This document shows positions 8,403 through 16,638 of a stretch of 64,000 nucleotides of DNA, in pieces (positions within the stretch are counted from its first letter, which is position 1; the number at the start of each line of letters is the position of its first letter). This DNA is from Sphingopyxis sp. H053 (lineage in GTDB: Bacteria; Pseudomonadota; Alphaproteobacteria; Sphingomonadales; Sphingomonadaceae). Both the position numbers and the translations under genes were made by a program. The stretch spans positions 395,477 through 459,476 of the forward strand of contig NZ_LNRU01000004.1 in the NCBI RefSeq assembly GCF_001468225.1. The letters are read 5' to 3'. A model generated the notes under the pieces. That model ran no database searches. It was not told the DNA's origin and worked only from the letters and a program-made list of their open reading frames with translations.

Positions 8403-9503
8403 TTACTTCGTAATCACCCGCACATCGGCCGACAGCCCCGCGATCATGTCGCGCGCGGGCTTTTCGTCGAAGGCGATGCGCACCGGCACGCGCTGTGTCA
8501 CCTTGACCCAGTTGCCGGTGGCGTTCTGCGCGGGCAGCACCGAAAACTCGCTGCCGGTGCCCGCGCCGATCGTCAGCACATGGCCGCGCACCTTCACGCC
8601 GGGATAGGCGTCGAAGCTGATTTCGGCGCGCTGGCCGACGCGCATGTCGGCGAGGTCGGTTTCCTTGAAATTGGCCTCGACCCACGGATGCGCGGTATCG
8701 ACGAGCGTCACCGCGGGAAGCCCGGCGACCATCATCTGGCCGACCTGCAGCCGGTCCGACTGCGCGATACGGCCGGCGCTCGGCGCGCGAACCGTCGTGC
8801 GGCCCATGTTCACCTCGGCCTGCGACCGCTGGACGCGCGCCGCCTCGACCTGCGGGTTGATCCCGCTCGATGGGCCGGCGGCGAGCTTGGTGCGGGCTTC
8901 CGCGGCGGCGGCTTCGGCTTGACGTACGCTCTCGCGCGCCTGCTGGAGCGCGTGGCGCGACGCGTCATAGGCGGCTTTGGTCGTGAAGCCCTTTTCCATC
9001 AACGCCGCCTGCCGCTCGAAAGTGACCTGCGCGAACTTCACATCCTCACGTGCCGCGGCGATGTCGACGCTCGACGTGTTCGCGCTCGCCGAGAGGTTGC
9101 CGACCTCGACCTCGGCGGCGTCGATCGCCGCGGTCGCCTGCGCGACGGTCAGCGCATAGGGTTCACCGTCGATGCGGAACAGCAGCTGGCCTTTCGCGAC
9201 CTGCTGGCCGTCGCGCACCGCGACTTCGGTGATCCGTCCGCCGACTTCGGCGGCGACCGACACCTTGTCCATCTGGACATAGGCGTTGTCGGTCGACACC
9301 GACCCGCCGCTCGTCAGCCACCAGCCGGCGCCGCCCGCGATCAGAGCGAAGGGCAGGCCGAACATCAGGATGCGCGTGCGCCAGCTTGCCTTGGGCGCGG
9401 CCTCGTTTTCGAGTGCCGGGTTCGGCAAGGGGTCGGCCTTTGGCGCGGCCTTGGGCGGCGTCACCTTTTCGGCCTTCGGGCGGGATGGGGAGAGCTGGTC
9501 CAT
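8403..9503 (-). CDS. emrA: HlyD family membrane fusion protein, EmrA type
   Basis: A 366-residue periplasmic adaptor: a cytosolic Pro/Lys-rich N-terminus, one membrane anchor (ILMFGLPFALIAGGAGWWLTS), a biotinyl-lipoyl half-motif (VSTDNAYVQMDKVSVAAEVGGRITEVAVRDGQQVAKGQLL), a long coiled-coil hairpin around residues 110-215, and the second barrel (TVRAPSAGRIAQ; VEANFKETDLADMRVGQ). It links EmrB to an outer-membrane channel not encoded here. The ATG at 9503 overlaps the marR stop by 1 nt (TGATG), implying translational coupling. An open extension upstream overlaps marR and was not used. Confidence 0.93.
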   Translation of the reverse strand: MDQLSPSRPKAEKVTPPKAAPKADPLPNPALENEAAPKASWRTRILMFGLPFALIAGGAGWWLTSGGSVSTDNAYVQMDKVSVAAEVGGRITEVAVRDGQQVAKGQLLFRIDGEPYALTVAQATAAIDAAEVEVGNLSASANTSSVDIAAAREDVKFAQVTFERQAALMEKGFTTKAAYDASRHALQQARESVRQAEAAAAEARTKLAAGPSSGINPQVEAARVQRSQAEVNMGRTTVRAPSAGRIAQSDRLQVGQMMVAGLPAVTLVDTAHPWVEANFKETDLADMRVGQRAEISFDAYPGVKVRGHVLTIGAGTGSEFSVLPAQNATGNWVKVTQRVPVRIAFDEKPARDMIAGLSADVRVITK

Positions 9504-9949
9504 CAAACGGTCTCTTCTTCTTTTTGGCATATACGGCGGGACAAATTGGCGCGAACGCGTTCGACAAGATCGATCAGCTGGTCGCGCTCGGCGTCGCTCA
9601 GCCCTTCGGTGGCTTCGGCGGTCAGCGCGTCGGCCATCTCGCGCATTCCGCCGAGCAGGTCGCCCGCGCGGGGGGTCAGATAGAGGCGCCACGCGCGGCG
9701 GTCGGCGGGGTCGGCGCGGCGTTCGACCAGCTCGCTTTCGACCAACCGGTCAACCATGCGCGACAAGGTAATCGGCTCGACCTCGATCAGCTCGGCGAGC
9801 GGCCCCTGACGGATGCCTTCGTGGCGCTTGAGATAGGTAATCAGCCGCCATTGCAGCGCGGTAATGCCGCTGCCCTTCGTGCGCGCGTTGAACGAACGGC
9901 GAAACAGCCGCGCCGTGTCGTTCAGCAGGAATCCGATGGTTTCACTCAT
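9503..9949 (-). CDS. MarR family transcriptional regulator of the emrAB operon
   Basis: A 148-residue winged-helix repressor of the MarR family: ALQWRLITYLKRHEGIRQGPLAELIEVEPITLSRMVDRLVESELVERRADPADRRAWRLYLT spans the recognition helix and wing with the DxRxxxLxLT signature. It is the first gene of the operon with emrA and emrB, the common layout in which a ligand-responsive repressor controls its own efflux pump. A 12-bp perfect palindrome lies 15 bp upstream of its start codon, a good candidate operator. Confidence 0.92.
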   Translation of the reverse strand: MSETIGFLLNDTARLFRRSFNARTKGSGITALQWRLITYLKRHEGIRQGPLAELIEVEPITLSRMVDRLVESELVERRADPADRRAWRLYLTPRAGDLLGGMREMADALTAEATEGLSDAERDQLIDLVERVRANLSRRICQKEEETV

Positions 9950-9963
9950 GGACTAGGATATAA

Positions 9964-9975
9964 TAGCAATTGCTA
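9964..9975. promoter_or_regulatory. Palindrome TAGCAATTGCTA, candidate MarR operator
   Basis: A perfect 12-bp palindrome just upstream of the marR start (9949), with AT-rich flanks (ATAATAGCAATTGCTACTATT). MarR dimers bind such short AT-rich palindromes near their own promoters, so autoregulation of marR-emrAB is likely. Confidence 0.7.
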
Positions 9976-10075
9976 CTATTTTCAACATCCGGATGTTGCG
10001 GCCAACAATCTCGAATCTGGTGTAAATTTTCTTTACATTGCTTGCGTCGGCCGCGTTTTTTGGCAGGATGACGTC

Positions 10076-10723
10076 ATGAGTTTGACCGCAGACCTCTTCT
10101 GGTCCTTTCGCTCGCCGTACAGCTATCTCGCTATCGGCCGTTATCGTGCGCTCGCCGCCAGCCACGATGTGACGATCAACCTGCGCCCCGTTTATCCGCT
10201 CGCGATCCGCCAGCCCGACTTTTTCGAGCGCAACCATCCCAACTGGCTAAGCTATACGGTGCGCGACATGATCCGTGTCGCGCAATTTCATGGCATTCCC
10301 TTCGGTCCGCCGCGTCCCGACCCGATCGTGCAGGACATGGCGACGCGCACGATCGCGGCCGAGCAGCCCTATATCTATCGCCTGACGCGGCTCGGGCAGG
10401 CGGCATCGCGGCGCGGCAAGAGCCTTGCCTTCGCGCATGAGGCGGCGCAGCTGATCTGGGGCGGCGCGCAGGACTGGCATCTGGGCGATCATCTCGCGGG
10501 CGCCGCGAAGCGCGCCGGGCTCGACCTTGCCGAACTCGATGCGGAGGCGGTGAGCGAGGCCGAGGTGCTTGATAACGAGATTGCCGGCAACCAGGTCGCG
10601 CTCGAAATCGCTGGCCATTGGGGCGTGCCGACGCTGGTGTTCGATGGTGAGCCCTTTTTCGGGCAGGATCGTATCGAAATGGCGAAGTGGCGCATGGAAC
10701 AAAAGGGCCTGCGCCCGCGCTGA
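10076..10723 (+). CDS. DsbA-family 2-hydroxychromene-2-carboxylate isomerase-like protein
   Basis: A 215-residue protein of the DsbA/kappa-GST fold, similar to 2-hydroxychromene-2-carboxylate isomerases. The active-site Ser replaces the DsbA Cys (LFWSFRSPYSYLAI), and the C-terminal region has the cis-Pro loop GHWGVPTLVFDGEPFFGQDRIE. The named reaction belongs to naphthalene catabolism and needs glutathione; no aromatic degradation genes are nearby, so the physiological substrate is open. The ATG at 10076 follows GGCAGGATG; an open upstream extension overlapping marR is antisense shadow. Confidence 0.85.
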   Translation: MSLTADLFWSFRSPYSYLAIGRYRALAASHDVTINLRPVYPLAIRQPDFFERNHPNWLSYTVRDMIRVAQFHGIPFGPPRPDPIVQDMATRTIAAEQPYIYRLTRLGQAASRRGKSLAFAHEAAQLIWGGAQDWHLGDHLAGAAKRAGLDLAELDAEAVSEAEVLDNEIAGNQVALEIAGHWGVPTLVFDGEPFFGQDRIEMAKWRMEQKGLRPR

Positions 10724-10767
10724 TCGGCGCTTGCCGAACCGGGCGTGAAGAGCGCATAGCGCGGCAC

Positions 10768-11520
10768 ATGACGATCGAACCCCAATTTTTCGAGGCGCGC
10801 GACGGCGTGCGACTGGCGTGGCGCGAAATGGGCGAAGGCCAGCCGCTGTTGCTACTCCACGGCCTGTTTTCGAGCGGCGAGGTCAACTGGATCAAGTTCG
10901 GCACTGCCGCGCGCGTCGCATCCGAGGGCTATCGCGTGATCATGCCCGACCTGCGCGTCCACGGGTCGAGCGACGCGTCGCACGCGGAGGAATATTATCC
11001 GCCCGATGTGCTCGTGCGCGACCTTGAGGATCTGGTGGCACATCTGGGCCTGACCGATTTCGACCTCGGCGGCTTTTCGCTCGGCGCGCGCACCAGCGTC
11101 CGCGCGGTCGTCGCGGGGATGAAGCCCAAACGGCTGATCCTCGGCGGCATGGGGCTCGCGGGCCTCGCCGGCTGGCAGCGGCGCGGGCAATTCTTCAAGC
11201 GGGTCATCGCCGAATATGAAACGGCAAAGCGCGGCGACGACACATGGCTGTCGATCCAGTTCATGAAAACGATGAAGGTCGATCGCATCGCGGCGGGGCA
11301 TCTGCTCGACAGCTTCACCGACACGGCGCCCGCGATGCTGGCGGCGATCACGATGCCGACGCTCGTCGTGTGCGGTGCTGACGATCAGGACAATGGTTTG
11401 GCGCCCGAACTCGTCGCCGCGCTCGCCGACGCGCGGCTCGCGACGATCCCGGGCACGCATATGTCGAGCGTCACCCAACCCGAGCTGGGCGATGCGATCG
11501 CCGCCTTTCTCGCGGCTTGA
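10768..11520 (+). CDS. Alpha/beta hydrolase
   Basis: A 250-residue alpha/beta hydrolase. The oxyanion-hole segment LLLLHGLFSSG is near residue 30, the nucleophile elbow is GFSLGARTS (Ser), the acid is probably in VVCGADDQDNG and the His in IPGTHMSSV close to the C-terminus, a complete triad in normal order. Substrate cannot be deduced. It starts 44 bp after the isomerase-like gene and may share its transcript. The ATG at 10768 begins the fold directly. Confidence 0.88.
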   Translation: MTIEPQFFEARDGVRLAWREMGEGQPLLLLHGLFSSGEVNWIKFGTAARVASEGYRVIMPDLRVHGSSDASHAEEYYPPDVLVRDLEDLVAHLGLTDFDLGGFSLGARTSVRAVVAGMKPKRLILGGMGLAGLAGWQRRGQFFKRVIAEYETAKRGDDTWLSIQFMKTMKVDRIAAGHLLDSFTDTAPAMLAAITMPTLVVCGADDQDNGLAPELVAALADARLATIPGTHMSSVTQPELGDAIAAFLAA

Positions 11521-11595
11521 CCGGACTCGCGCGAAGCGCCTACCTGTTGCCATGTGCCGCAGAGCGCTGACAAAATATTCCAGAGGACGCACCCC

Positions 11596-13422
11596 ATGAA
11601 AGCCATGATTTCGACGCTGTCGCTTGCCTTGTCGCTCGCGGTGGCAACCCCCGCTTTTGCCCAAACCGCGCCGACGGCGGCCCCCACCGCCGCTGACGCC
11701 GATGCCTTTATCGCGTCGGTCGAAAAGGACCTGTTCGACTATACGGTCGAGGCGAGCCAGGTGAACTGGGTCAACAGCACCTATTTGACCGAAGATACCG
11801 ATGCGATGGCGTCGCGGATCAACGCCGTCGGCACCGAAAAATCGGTCAAATATGCGCTCGAAGCCGCCAAATATAAGGATGTCGGGGGGCTCAGCGCCGA
11901 CACCAAGCGCAAGCTCGATATTTTGCGCACCGGGATCGTGCTGCCCGCGCCGACGACGCCGGGCGCCGCGACCGAGCTCAACACGATCGCGACCGACCTG
12001 CAGTCGCAGTACGGCAAGGGCCGCGGCACGCTGAATGGCAAGGAAATCTCGGGCTCGGACATCGAGGCCGCGATGGGCGACCTCAAGCACACGCCGGCGC
12101 AATTCGCCGAGATGTGGACGAGCTGGCACGACAAGGTCGGCGCGCCGATGAAGGACGATTATGCCAAGCTGGTCGGCATCGCGAACGCCGGCGCGAAGGA
12201 ACTCGGCTTCGCCGACACCGGCGCGATGTGGCGTTCGGGTTACGACATGCCGCCCGAGGAATTCGCCAAGGTCACCGAGAAGATCTGGCAGGATATGAAG
12301 CCGCTCTATGTCGCGCTCCACACCTATGTCCGCTGGAAGCTGAACGAGAAATATGGCGACGCGGTGCAGGCCAAGACCGGTCCGATCCGTGCCGACCTGC
12401 TCGGCAATATGTGGGCGCAGGAATGGGGCAATATCTACCCGCTCGTCGCGCCCGCGGGAACCGGCGACCTCGGCTATGACATCGGCGACCTCTTGACCGC
12501 GCAGGGCAAGACCCCGCTCGACATGGTCAAGGCGGGCGAGAATTTCTATTCGTCGCTCGGCATGGCGCCGCTGCCCGAAACCTTCTGGAAGCGCAGCCAG
12601 TTCCTGAAGCCCGCCGACCGCGAGGTCGTGTGCCATGCATCGGCATGGGATATCGACAACAAGGACGATATCCGCATCAAGATGTGCATCAAGGTGAATG
12701 CCGACGACTTCATCACGATCCACCACGAACTCGGCCACAATTATTACCAGCGCGCGTATAACAAGCAGCCATTCCTGTACCTCAACGGTGCCAACGACGG
12801 CTTCCACGAGGCGATCGGCGACTTCGTCGCGCTGTCGATCACGCCGCAATATCTTGTCGACATCGGCCTGCTCGACAAGGCGAAGGTGCCCGCCGCCGAC
12901 AAGGACATCGGCCTGCTGCTCCGCCAGGCGATGGACAAGGTCGCTTTCCTGCCCTTCGGCCTGCTCGTCGATCGCTGGCGCTGGGGCGTCTTCGACGGGT
13001 CGATCCAGCCCGCCGACTACAACAAGAAATGGACCGAGCTGCGCACGCAATATCAGGGTATCGTCCCGCCGGGCGCGCGGCCGGCGAACGCGTTCGATGC
13101 GGGCGCAAAATTCCACATCCCGGGCAACACGCCCTACACGCGCTATTTCCTCGCGCGCGTGCTGCAGTTCCAATTCTATCAGGCGGCGTGCAAGCAGGCC
13201 GGCTGGAAGGGGCCGCTCCACCGCTGCTCCTTCTATGGCAACAAACAGGTCGGCGCGAAGCTGAACGCGATGCTCGAAATGGGCGCGTCGAAGCCGTGGC
13301 CCGACGCGCTGCAGGCCTTCACCGGCAGCCGCGAGATGTCGGGCAAGGCGATGGCCGATTATTTCGCGCCGCTGAAGACGTGGCTCGACCAGCAGAACAA
13401 GGGCAAGCCGCAGGGCTGGTGA
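11596..13422 (+). CDS. M2 family metallopeptidase (peptidyl-dipeptidase A, ACE-like)
   Basis: A 608-residue zinc dipeptidyl carboxypeptidase homologous to angiotensin-converting enzyme. The zinc motif is H377-E378-L-G-H381, with the third ligand Glu405 in FHEAIGD, 24 residues after the second His exactly as in ACE (His387/Glu411). The N-terminus is a signal peptide (MKAMISTLSLALSLAVATPAFAQ), so it acts in the periplasm, probably releasing dipeptides from peptide C-termini. RBS AGAGGACG precedes the ATG. A strong hairpin terminator follows. Confidence 0.95.
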   Translation: MKAMISTLSLALSLAVATPAFAQTAPTAAPTAADADAFIASVEKDLFDYTVEASQVNWVNSTYLTEDTDAMASRINAVGTEKSVKYALEAAKYKDVGGLSADTKRKLDILRTGIVLPAPTTPGAATELNTIATDLQSQYGKGRGTLNGKEISGSDIEAAMGDLKHTPAQFAEMWTSWHDKVGAPMKDDYAKLVGIANAGAKELGFADTGAMWRSGYDMPPEEFAKVTEKIWQDMKPLYVALHTYVRWKLNEKYGDAVQAKTGPIRADLLGNMWAQEWGNIYPLVAPAGTGDLGYDIGDLLTAQGKTPLDMVKAGENFYSSLGMAPLPETFWKRSQFLKPADREVVCHASAWDIDNKDDIRIKMCIKVNADDFITIHHELGHNYYQRAYNKQPFLYLNGANDGFHEAIGDFVALSITPQYLVDIGLLDKAKVPAADKDIGLLLRQAMDKVAFLPFGLLVDRWRWGVFDGSIQPADYNKKWTELRTQYQGIVPPGARPANAFDAGAKFHIPGNTPYTRYFLARVLQFQFYQAACKQAGWKGPLHRCSFYGNKQVGAKLNAMLEMGASKPWPDALQAFTGSREMSGKAMADYFAPLKTWLDQQNKGKPQGW

Positions 13423-13448
13423 GCCGGGCGATCGACGACAAGCAGAAG

Positions 13449-13477
13449 GGCCGGGGCGTCGCCGCCCCGGCCTTTTT
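13449..13477 (+). terminator. Rho-independent terminator after the M2 peptidase
   Basis: GGCCGGGGC (13449-13457) and GCCCCGGCC (13464-13472) form a 9-bp GC stem followed by TTTTT. It also overlaps the end of the converging arsR gene. Confidence 0.9.
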
Positions 13478-13803
13478 CATTGCGCCTCGACCGCCTGTTT
13501 GAAGCGGGCCAGCCGCGCGCTCGCGGCGGCGGCGTGCGGACCGATCCAGCGGTCGTGGATGTCCTGGATCGGCACCGCGTTGAGGTGGTTCCAGCGTTCG
13601 CGGCCGCGGCGCTCGGCGATCACCAGCCCCGCATCCTCCAGCACCTTCAGATGTTGCATCACCGTGCAGCGGTCGATGTCGGCAAAATGGGCGCACAGCG
13701 CGCCCGTGGTCAGCGGCTGGTCCTTCAGATCGTCGAGAATCTGGCGCCGGATCGGCGAGGCGAGCGCCTTGAAGGTCGCGTCGAACTGGTCGTGAATTGA
13801 CAT
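13477..13803 (-). CDS. ArsR family helix-turn-helix regulator
   Basis: A 108-residue winged-helix protein: FKALASPIRRQILDDLKDQ, TTGALCAHFADIDRCTVMQHLKVLEDAGLVIAERRGRERWNHLN. The dimer-type ArsR fold lacks the classical metal-binding ELCVCD box, so metal sensing is not suggested. It is divergent from an AHSA1-type SRPBCC gene 48 bp away; ArsR-AHSA1 pairs are common. The start at 13803 (ATG) lies inside an inverted repeat, so autoregulation is likely. Long upstream open frame was rejected as antisense to the SRPBCC gene. Confidence 0.9.
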   Translation of the reverse strand: MSIHDQFDATFKALASPIRRQILDDLKDQPLTTGALCAHFADIDRCTVMQHLKVLEDAGLVIAERRGRERWNHLNAVPIQDIHDRWIGPHAAAASARLARFKQAVEAQ

Positions 13804-13821
13804 GTTACATAAATATAACAT
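13802..13821. promoter_or_regulatory. Inverted repeat ATGTTA-N8-TAACAT, candidate ArsR operator
   Basis: Arms ATGTTA (13802-13807) and TAACAT (13816-13821) lie in the 48-bp divergent gap and reach into the arsR start codon. AT-rich inverted repeats are typical ArsR targets; one dimer here could repress both genes. Confidence 0.6.
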
Positions 13822-13851
13822 AAAAGAGTGCGACTCAAGCGGAGAATGGAC

Positions 13852-14334
13852 ATGGAACTGAAATTCAGGGTCGCGGCGCGGATCGCGAAGCCGGTGCACG
13901 AGGTGTTCGAGGCGGTCGCAGACCCCGCGAAGCTGTCGAACTATTTCACCACGGGCGGCGCCAAGGGCCGGCTCGAGACCGGCGCCACGGTCGAATGGGA
14001 CTTTCACGACTTTCCCGGCGCCTTTCCGGTCTGGGTGATCGAGGTGGTGCCCGACGAGAAAATCGTCCTCGAATGGCAGGCGAACGAAGGCGAGCCGCCC
14101 AATGTGGAAGGCGGCGCGCACAAGGACGCCGATTACCGGACGCGGGTGACGATGAGCTTCAAGGGGCTCGACGACGGGCGCACGATGGTCGAGATCGCCG
14201 AGGAAGGCTGGCGCGAAAATCAGGGTGCGCTCGGCGCCTCCTATGGCAATTGCCAGGGGTGGGCGCAGATGCTCTGCGCGCTCAAGGCGTGGACCGAGCA
14301 TGGGATCAACCTGCGCGAGGGCATGTATATCTAG
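13852..14334 (+). CDS. SRPBCC/AHSA1 family protein
   Basis: A 160-residue START-like protein related to the Aha1 C-terminal domain: FRVAARIAKPVHEVFEAVADPAKLSNYFTTGGAKGRLETGATVEWDF, then VVPDEKIVLEWQA and a C-terminal helix CQGWAQMLCALKAWTEHG. The function is probably binding a small ligand. The ATG at 13852 has GGAG 7 nt upstream; an ATG two codons earlier (13846) would sit only 1 nt from it. It is divergent from the ArsR regulator and likely controlled by it. Confidence 0.85.
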   Translation: MELKFRVAARIAKPVHEVFEAVADPAKLSNYFTTGGAKGRLETGATVEWDFHDFPGAFPVWVIEVVPDEKIVLEWQANEGEPPNVEGGAHKDADYRTRVTMSFKGLDDGRTMVEIAEEGWRENQGALGASYGNCQGWAQMLCALKAWTEHGINLREGMYI

Positions 14335-14407
14335 CCGCGCGATCGCCGACAGAACGGCCATTGCGGGCGGCGTTGCGAACGGCGCGGCCGGGCGATAGGC
14401 TGGCCGC

Positions 14408-15142
14408 ATGACAAGCGCACCGCCGGTGATGGTCCTCGGTTGCGGCCGAAGCGGCACCTCGATCTTTGGCGAGCTGTTCGACGGCCTCGATCGCTACATC
14501 TATCAAAGCGAACCGGCGTTCGAGGCGGTGTTGGCGGCCGACTACAGCACGCCGCAGGCGTTCAAGGTGCCGCGCGAAAGCGACCTTCATCCGGCAAGGC
14601 CGGGCCTGTCCTTTCCGCTCGACCGCTTTCTGGAGGTGGCGCCCCGCGCCCGCCTGTTCTGGATCGTGCGGAATCCGCTCGACGCCGTCTGTTCGTTGCG
14701 GGTCGGAATCGCGAAGCAATGGGGGCATCACCCGAGGCCGCCCGACTGGCGGGACTGGCTTGGGGAGGCGCTGATCGCGCAATGCGCGCATCATTGGGCT
14801 TTCCTCAATCTCGCGGGATATGCGCAGGTCGAACATTGCGCCACGCTTGTCCGGTTCGAGGATATGATCGCCGATCCGGTGCAGTTTTGGGCCCGGATAT
14901 GCGAGGTTCTGGCGATCGATCCCGCCGCCAATGCCCCGCATCTCGCGAGGTGGGCGAAGCGGGTGCAGAACAGCAACAACAAGGACTTTATCGAAGCGCA
15001 GACCTCGCGGAGCTACTCACGGCCGGACCATAGGGTCCGCGTCGACCGCTGGCGCGAGAATCTGACCGACGAAGAGGCCGCCGCGATCTGGGATATCGTC
15101 GGCGAGACCGCTCAGGCGCTGGGCTACCGCGCCCCGGCTTGA
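14408..15142 (+). CDS. Sulfotransferase family protein
   Basis: A 244-residue soluble P-loop sulfotransferase. The 5'-phosphosulfate loop is GCGRSGTS at residues 11-18 and the 3'-phosphate-binding region is likely IVRNPLDAVCSLRVG. It would transfer sulfate from PAPS to an unknown hydroxyl acceptor. No PAPS synthesis or polysaccharide genes adjoin it; a sulfatase is encoded 22 kb away, with no evident link. The ATG at 14408 puts the P-loop at the usual N-terminal position. Confidence 0.82.
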   Translation: MTSAPPVMVLGCGRSGTSIFGELFDGLDRYIYQSEPAFEAVLAADYSTPQAFKVPRESDLHPARPGLSFPLDRFLEVAPRARLFWIVRNPLDAVCSLRVGIAKQWGHHPRPPDWRDWLGEALIAQCAHHWAFLNLAGYAQVEHCATLVRFEDMIADPVQFWARICEVLAIDPAANAPHLARWAKRVQNSNNKDFIEAQTSRSYSRPDHRVRVDRWRENLTDEEAAAIWDIVGETAQALGYRAPA

Positions 15143-15163
15143 AATCGGCGCTGAGGACGGGCG

Positions 15164-15601
15164 TCAGCCCGGAATTTCCAAGTGCAGTGGCCGCGAGCCG
15201 ATCGGGGCGCCGGTGTTGGCGTCAACCACCACCGGGCGCACGACCTCGCCCGTCGCGGCGTCGAGGTGACGGCTGAGCGCGCCGGCGCCGTTATATTTGC
15301 GCCCCCACGCGCCGATCGCCATCAGGATCGGCAGGAAGTCGCGCCCCCCCTCGGTGAGCAGATATTCGTCGCGCGGCGGGCGCTGACTGTAGCGCCTCTT
15401 CTCGATCAAACCAGCATCGGCAAGCGCCGACAAACGCCGCGACAAGATGTTCGGCGCGATGCCGAGGCTGGTGCGCAATTGCTCGTACCGCGTCAGCCCG
15501 CGCTCGATATCGCGGAGCACCAACATGCTCCAGCGGTCGCCGACGCGCATCAACCCGCGATCGACGGGGCAGGTGCCCAAATTATTTTCGTCGCTGCTCA
15601 T
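15164..15601 (-). CDS. HxlR family transcriptional regulator
   Basis: A 145-residue winged-helix regulator with the HxlR hallmarks: CPVDRGLMRVGDRWSMLVLRDIERGLTRYEQLRTSLGIAPNILSRRLSALADAGLIEKR, followed by the YLLTEGGRDFLPIL wing. The Cys at the start of the domain is often redox- or aldehyde-responsive in the family. It is divergent from an SDR gene 90 bp away, which it probably controls. The ATG at 15601 was chosen over a GTG three codons upstream. Confidence 0.9.
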   Translation of the reverse strand: MSSDENNLGTCPVDRGLMRVGDRWSMLVLRDIERGLTRYEQLRTSLGIAPNILSRRLSALADAGLIEKRRYSQRPPRDEYLLTEGGRDFLPILMAIGAWGRKYNGAGALSRHLDAATGEVVRPVVVDANTGAPIGSRPLHLEIPG

Positions 15602-15691
15602 TGAAGTCACATAAGGCAGTAACTATCATTTTGCAAGCGACTCGCGGCGGGCTTTTCTCGTCCTGGGGGCCGCCTCACAAGGAGCAATGAT

Positions 15692-16495
15692 TTGACTATC
15701 CCGAGTGGAACGGCCCTGATCACGGGCGCTTCGACCGGCCTGGGCGCCGTCTATGCCGACCGCCTCGCCAAGCGCGGGCACGACCTGATCCTCGTCGCAC
15801 GCAACGGCGCGCAGATGGAAGAACTCGCCGCAAAGCTGCGCGCCGAAACCGGCGCCCAGGTCGATGTGATCGCCGCCGACCTTACCCACAGCGACGATGT
15901 GACGCGGATCGAGCAGCGGCTGGCGGGCGATGCCGCGATTACGCTCTTCGTCAACAATGCCGGCATGTCGCTGAACGGCGGCACGCTGGAGAATAGCCCC
16001 GCCGAGATCGAGACGATCATCGCCCTCAACATCACCGCCGCCGCGCGGCTCGCGATTGCGGCGGGCAAGGCGTTCGGCGCGCGCGGCAAGGGGGCGATCG
16101 TCAACATCGCCTCGGTCCTTGCGCTCGCTCCCGAAGCCTATGAAGGCGTCTACAGCGGTTCGAAGGCGTTCCTGCTCAACCTCAGCCTTTCGCTCGCGAA
16201 CAGCCTGCGCGAACAGGGCGTGACGGTGCAGGCCGTGTTGCCCGGTGCAACGCGCACCGAAATCTGGGAACGCTCGGGCAAGGACATCGACGCCTTCCCG
16301 GCCGAGATGGTGATGGGTGCCGGCGACCTCGTCGATGCTGCACTGCTCGGACTCGATAGCGGCGAGGACGTGACGATTCCGCCGCTTGCCGATGAAAGCC
16401 AGTGGGGTGCCTATCACGCGGCGCGGCTGGCGATGGGGCCGGGACTGTCGCGGCGTGACGTCGCCGAGCGCTATCGGGCAACAGAAGCGGTTTGA
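15692..16495 (+). CDS. SDR family NAD(P)-dependent oxidoreductase
   Basis: A 267-residue classical short-chain dehydrogenase: cofactor motif TGASTGLGAVYADRLAKRG, NNAGMS, and the catalytic YSGSKAF (YxxxK). It is close in style to the YqjQ/DltE-type general SDRs; the substrate is unknown. Translation appears to start at a TTG at 15692, because AAGGAG ends 7 nt upstream and the nearby ATG (15687) is out of frame. The divergent HxlR regulator is the likely controller. Confidence 0.9.
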   Translation: MTIPSGTALITGASTGLGAVYADRLAKRGHDLILVARNGAQMEELAAKLRAETGAQVDVIAADLTHSDDVTRIEQRLAGDAAITLFVNNAGMSLNGGTLENSPAEIETIIALNITAAARLAIAAGKAFGARGKGAIVNIASVLALAPEAYEGVYSGSKAFLLNLSLSLANSLREQGVTVQAVLPGATRTEIWERSGKDIDAFPAEMVMGAGDLVDAALLGLDSGEDVTIPPLADESQWGAYHAARLAMGPGLSRRDVAERYRATEAV

Positions 16496-16527
16496 AACCC
16501 CGTTGGGTCAGTGACGTTCCCAACATT

Positions 16528-16597
16528 CGTCATTCCCGCGAAAGCGCGAACCCAGTGGCTATGGCAGCTCGCTGGGTCCGCTTTCGCGAGGATGACG
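16528..16597. repeat. Intergenic inverted repeat (CGTCATTCCCGCGAAAGCG type)
   Basis: Arms CGTCATTCCCGCGAAAGCG (16528-16546) and CGCTTTCGCGAGGATGACG (16579-16597) pair with few mismatches, with CCCAG/CTGGG continuing the stem. It lies between the converging SDR and amn genes and shares the CGTCAT ends of the elements at 33353 and 40060. Confidence 0.8.
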
Positions 16598-16638
16598 AAG
16601 TAGGAAATTGAGCGGCAACTACGGGTCGAAAGCCGCCG

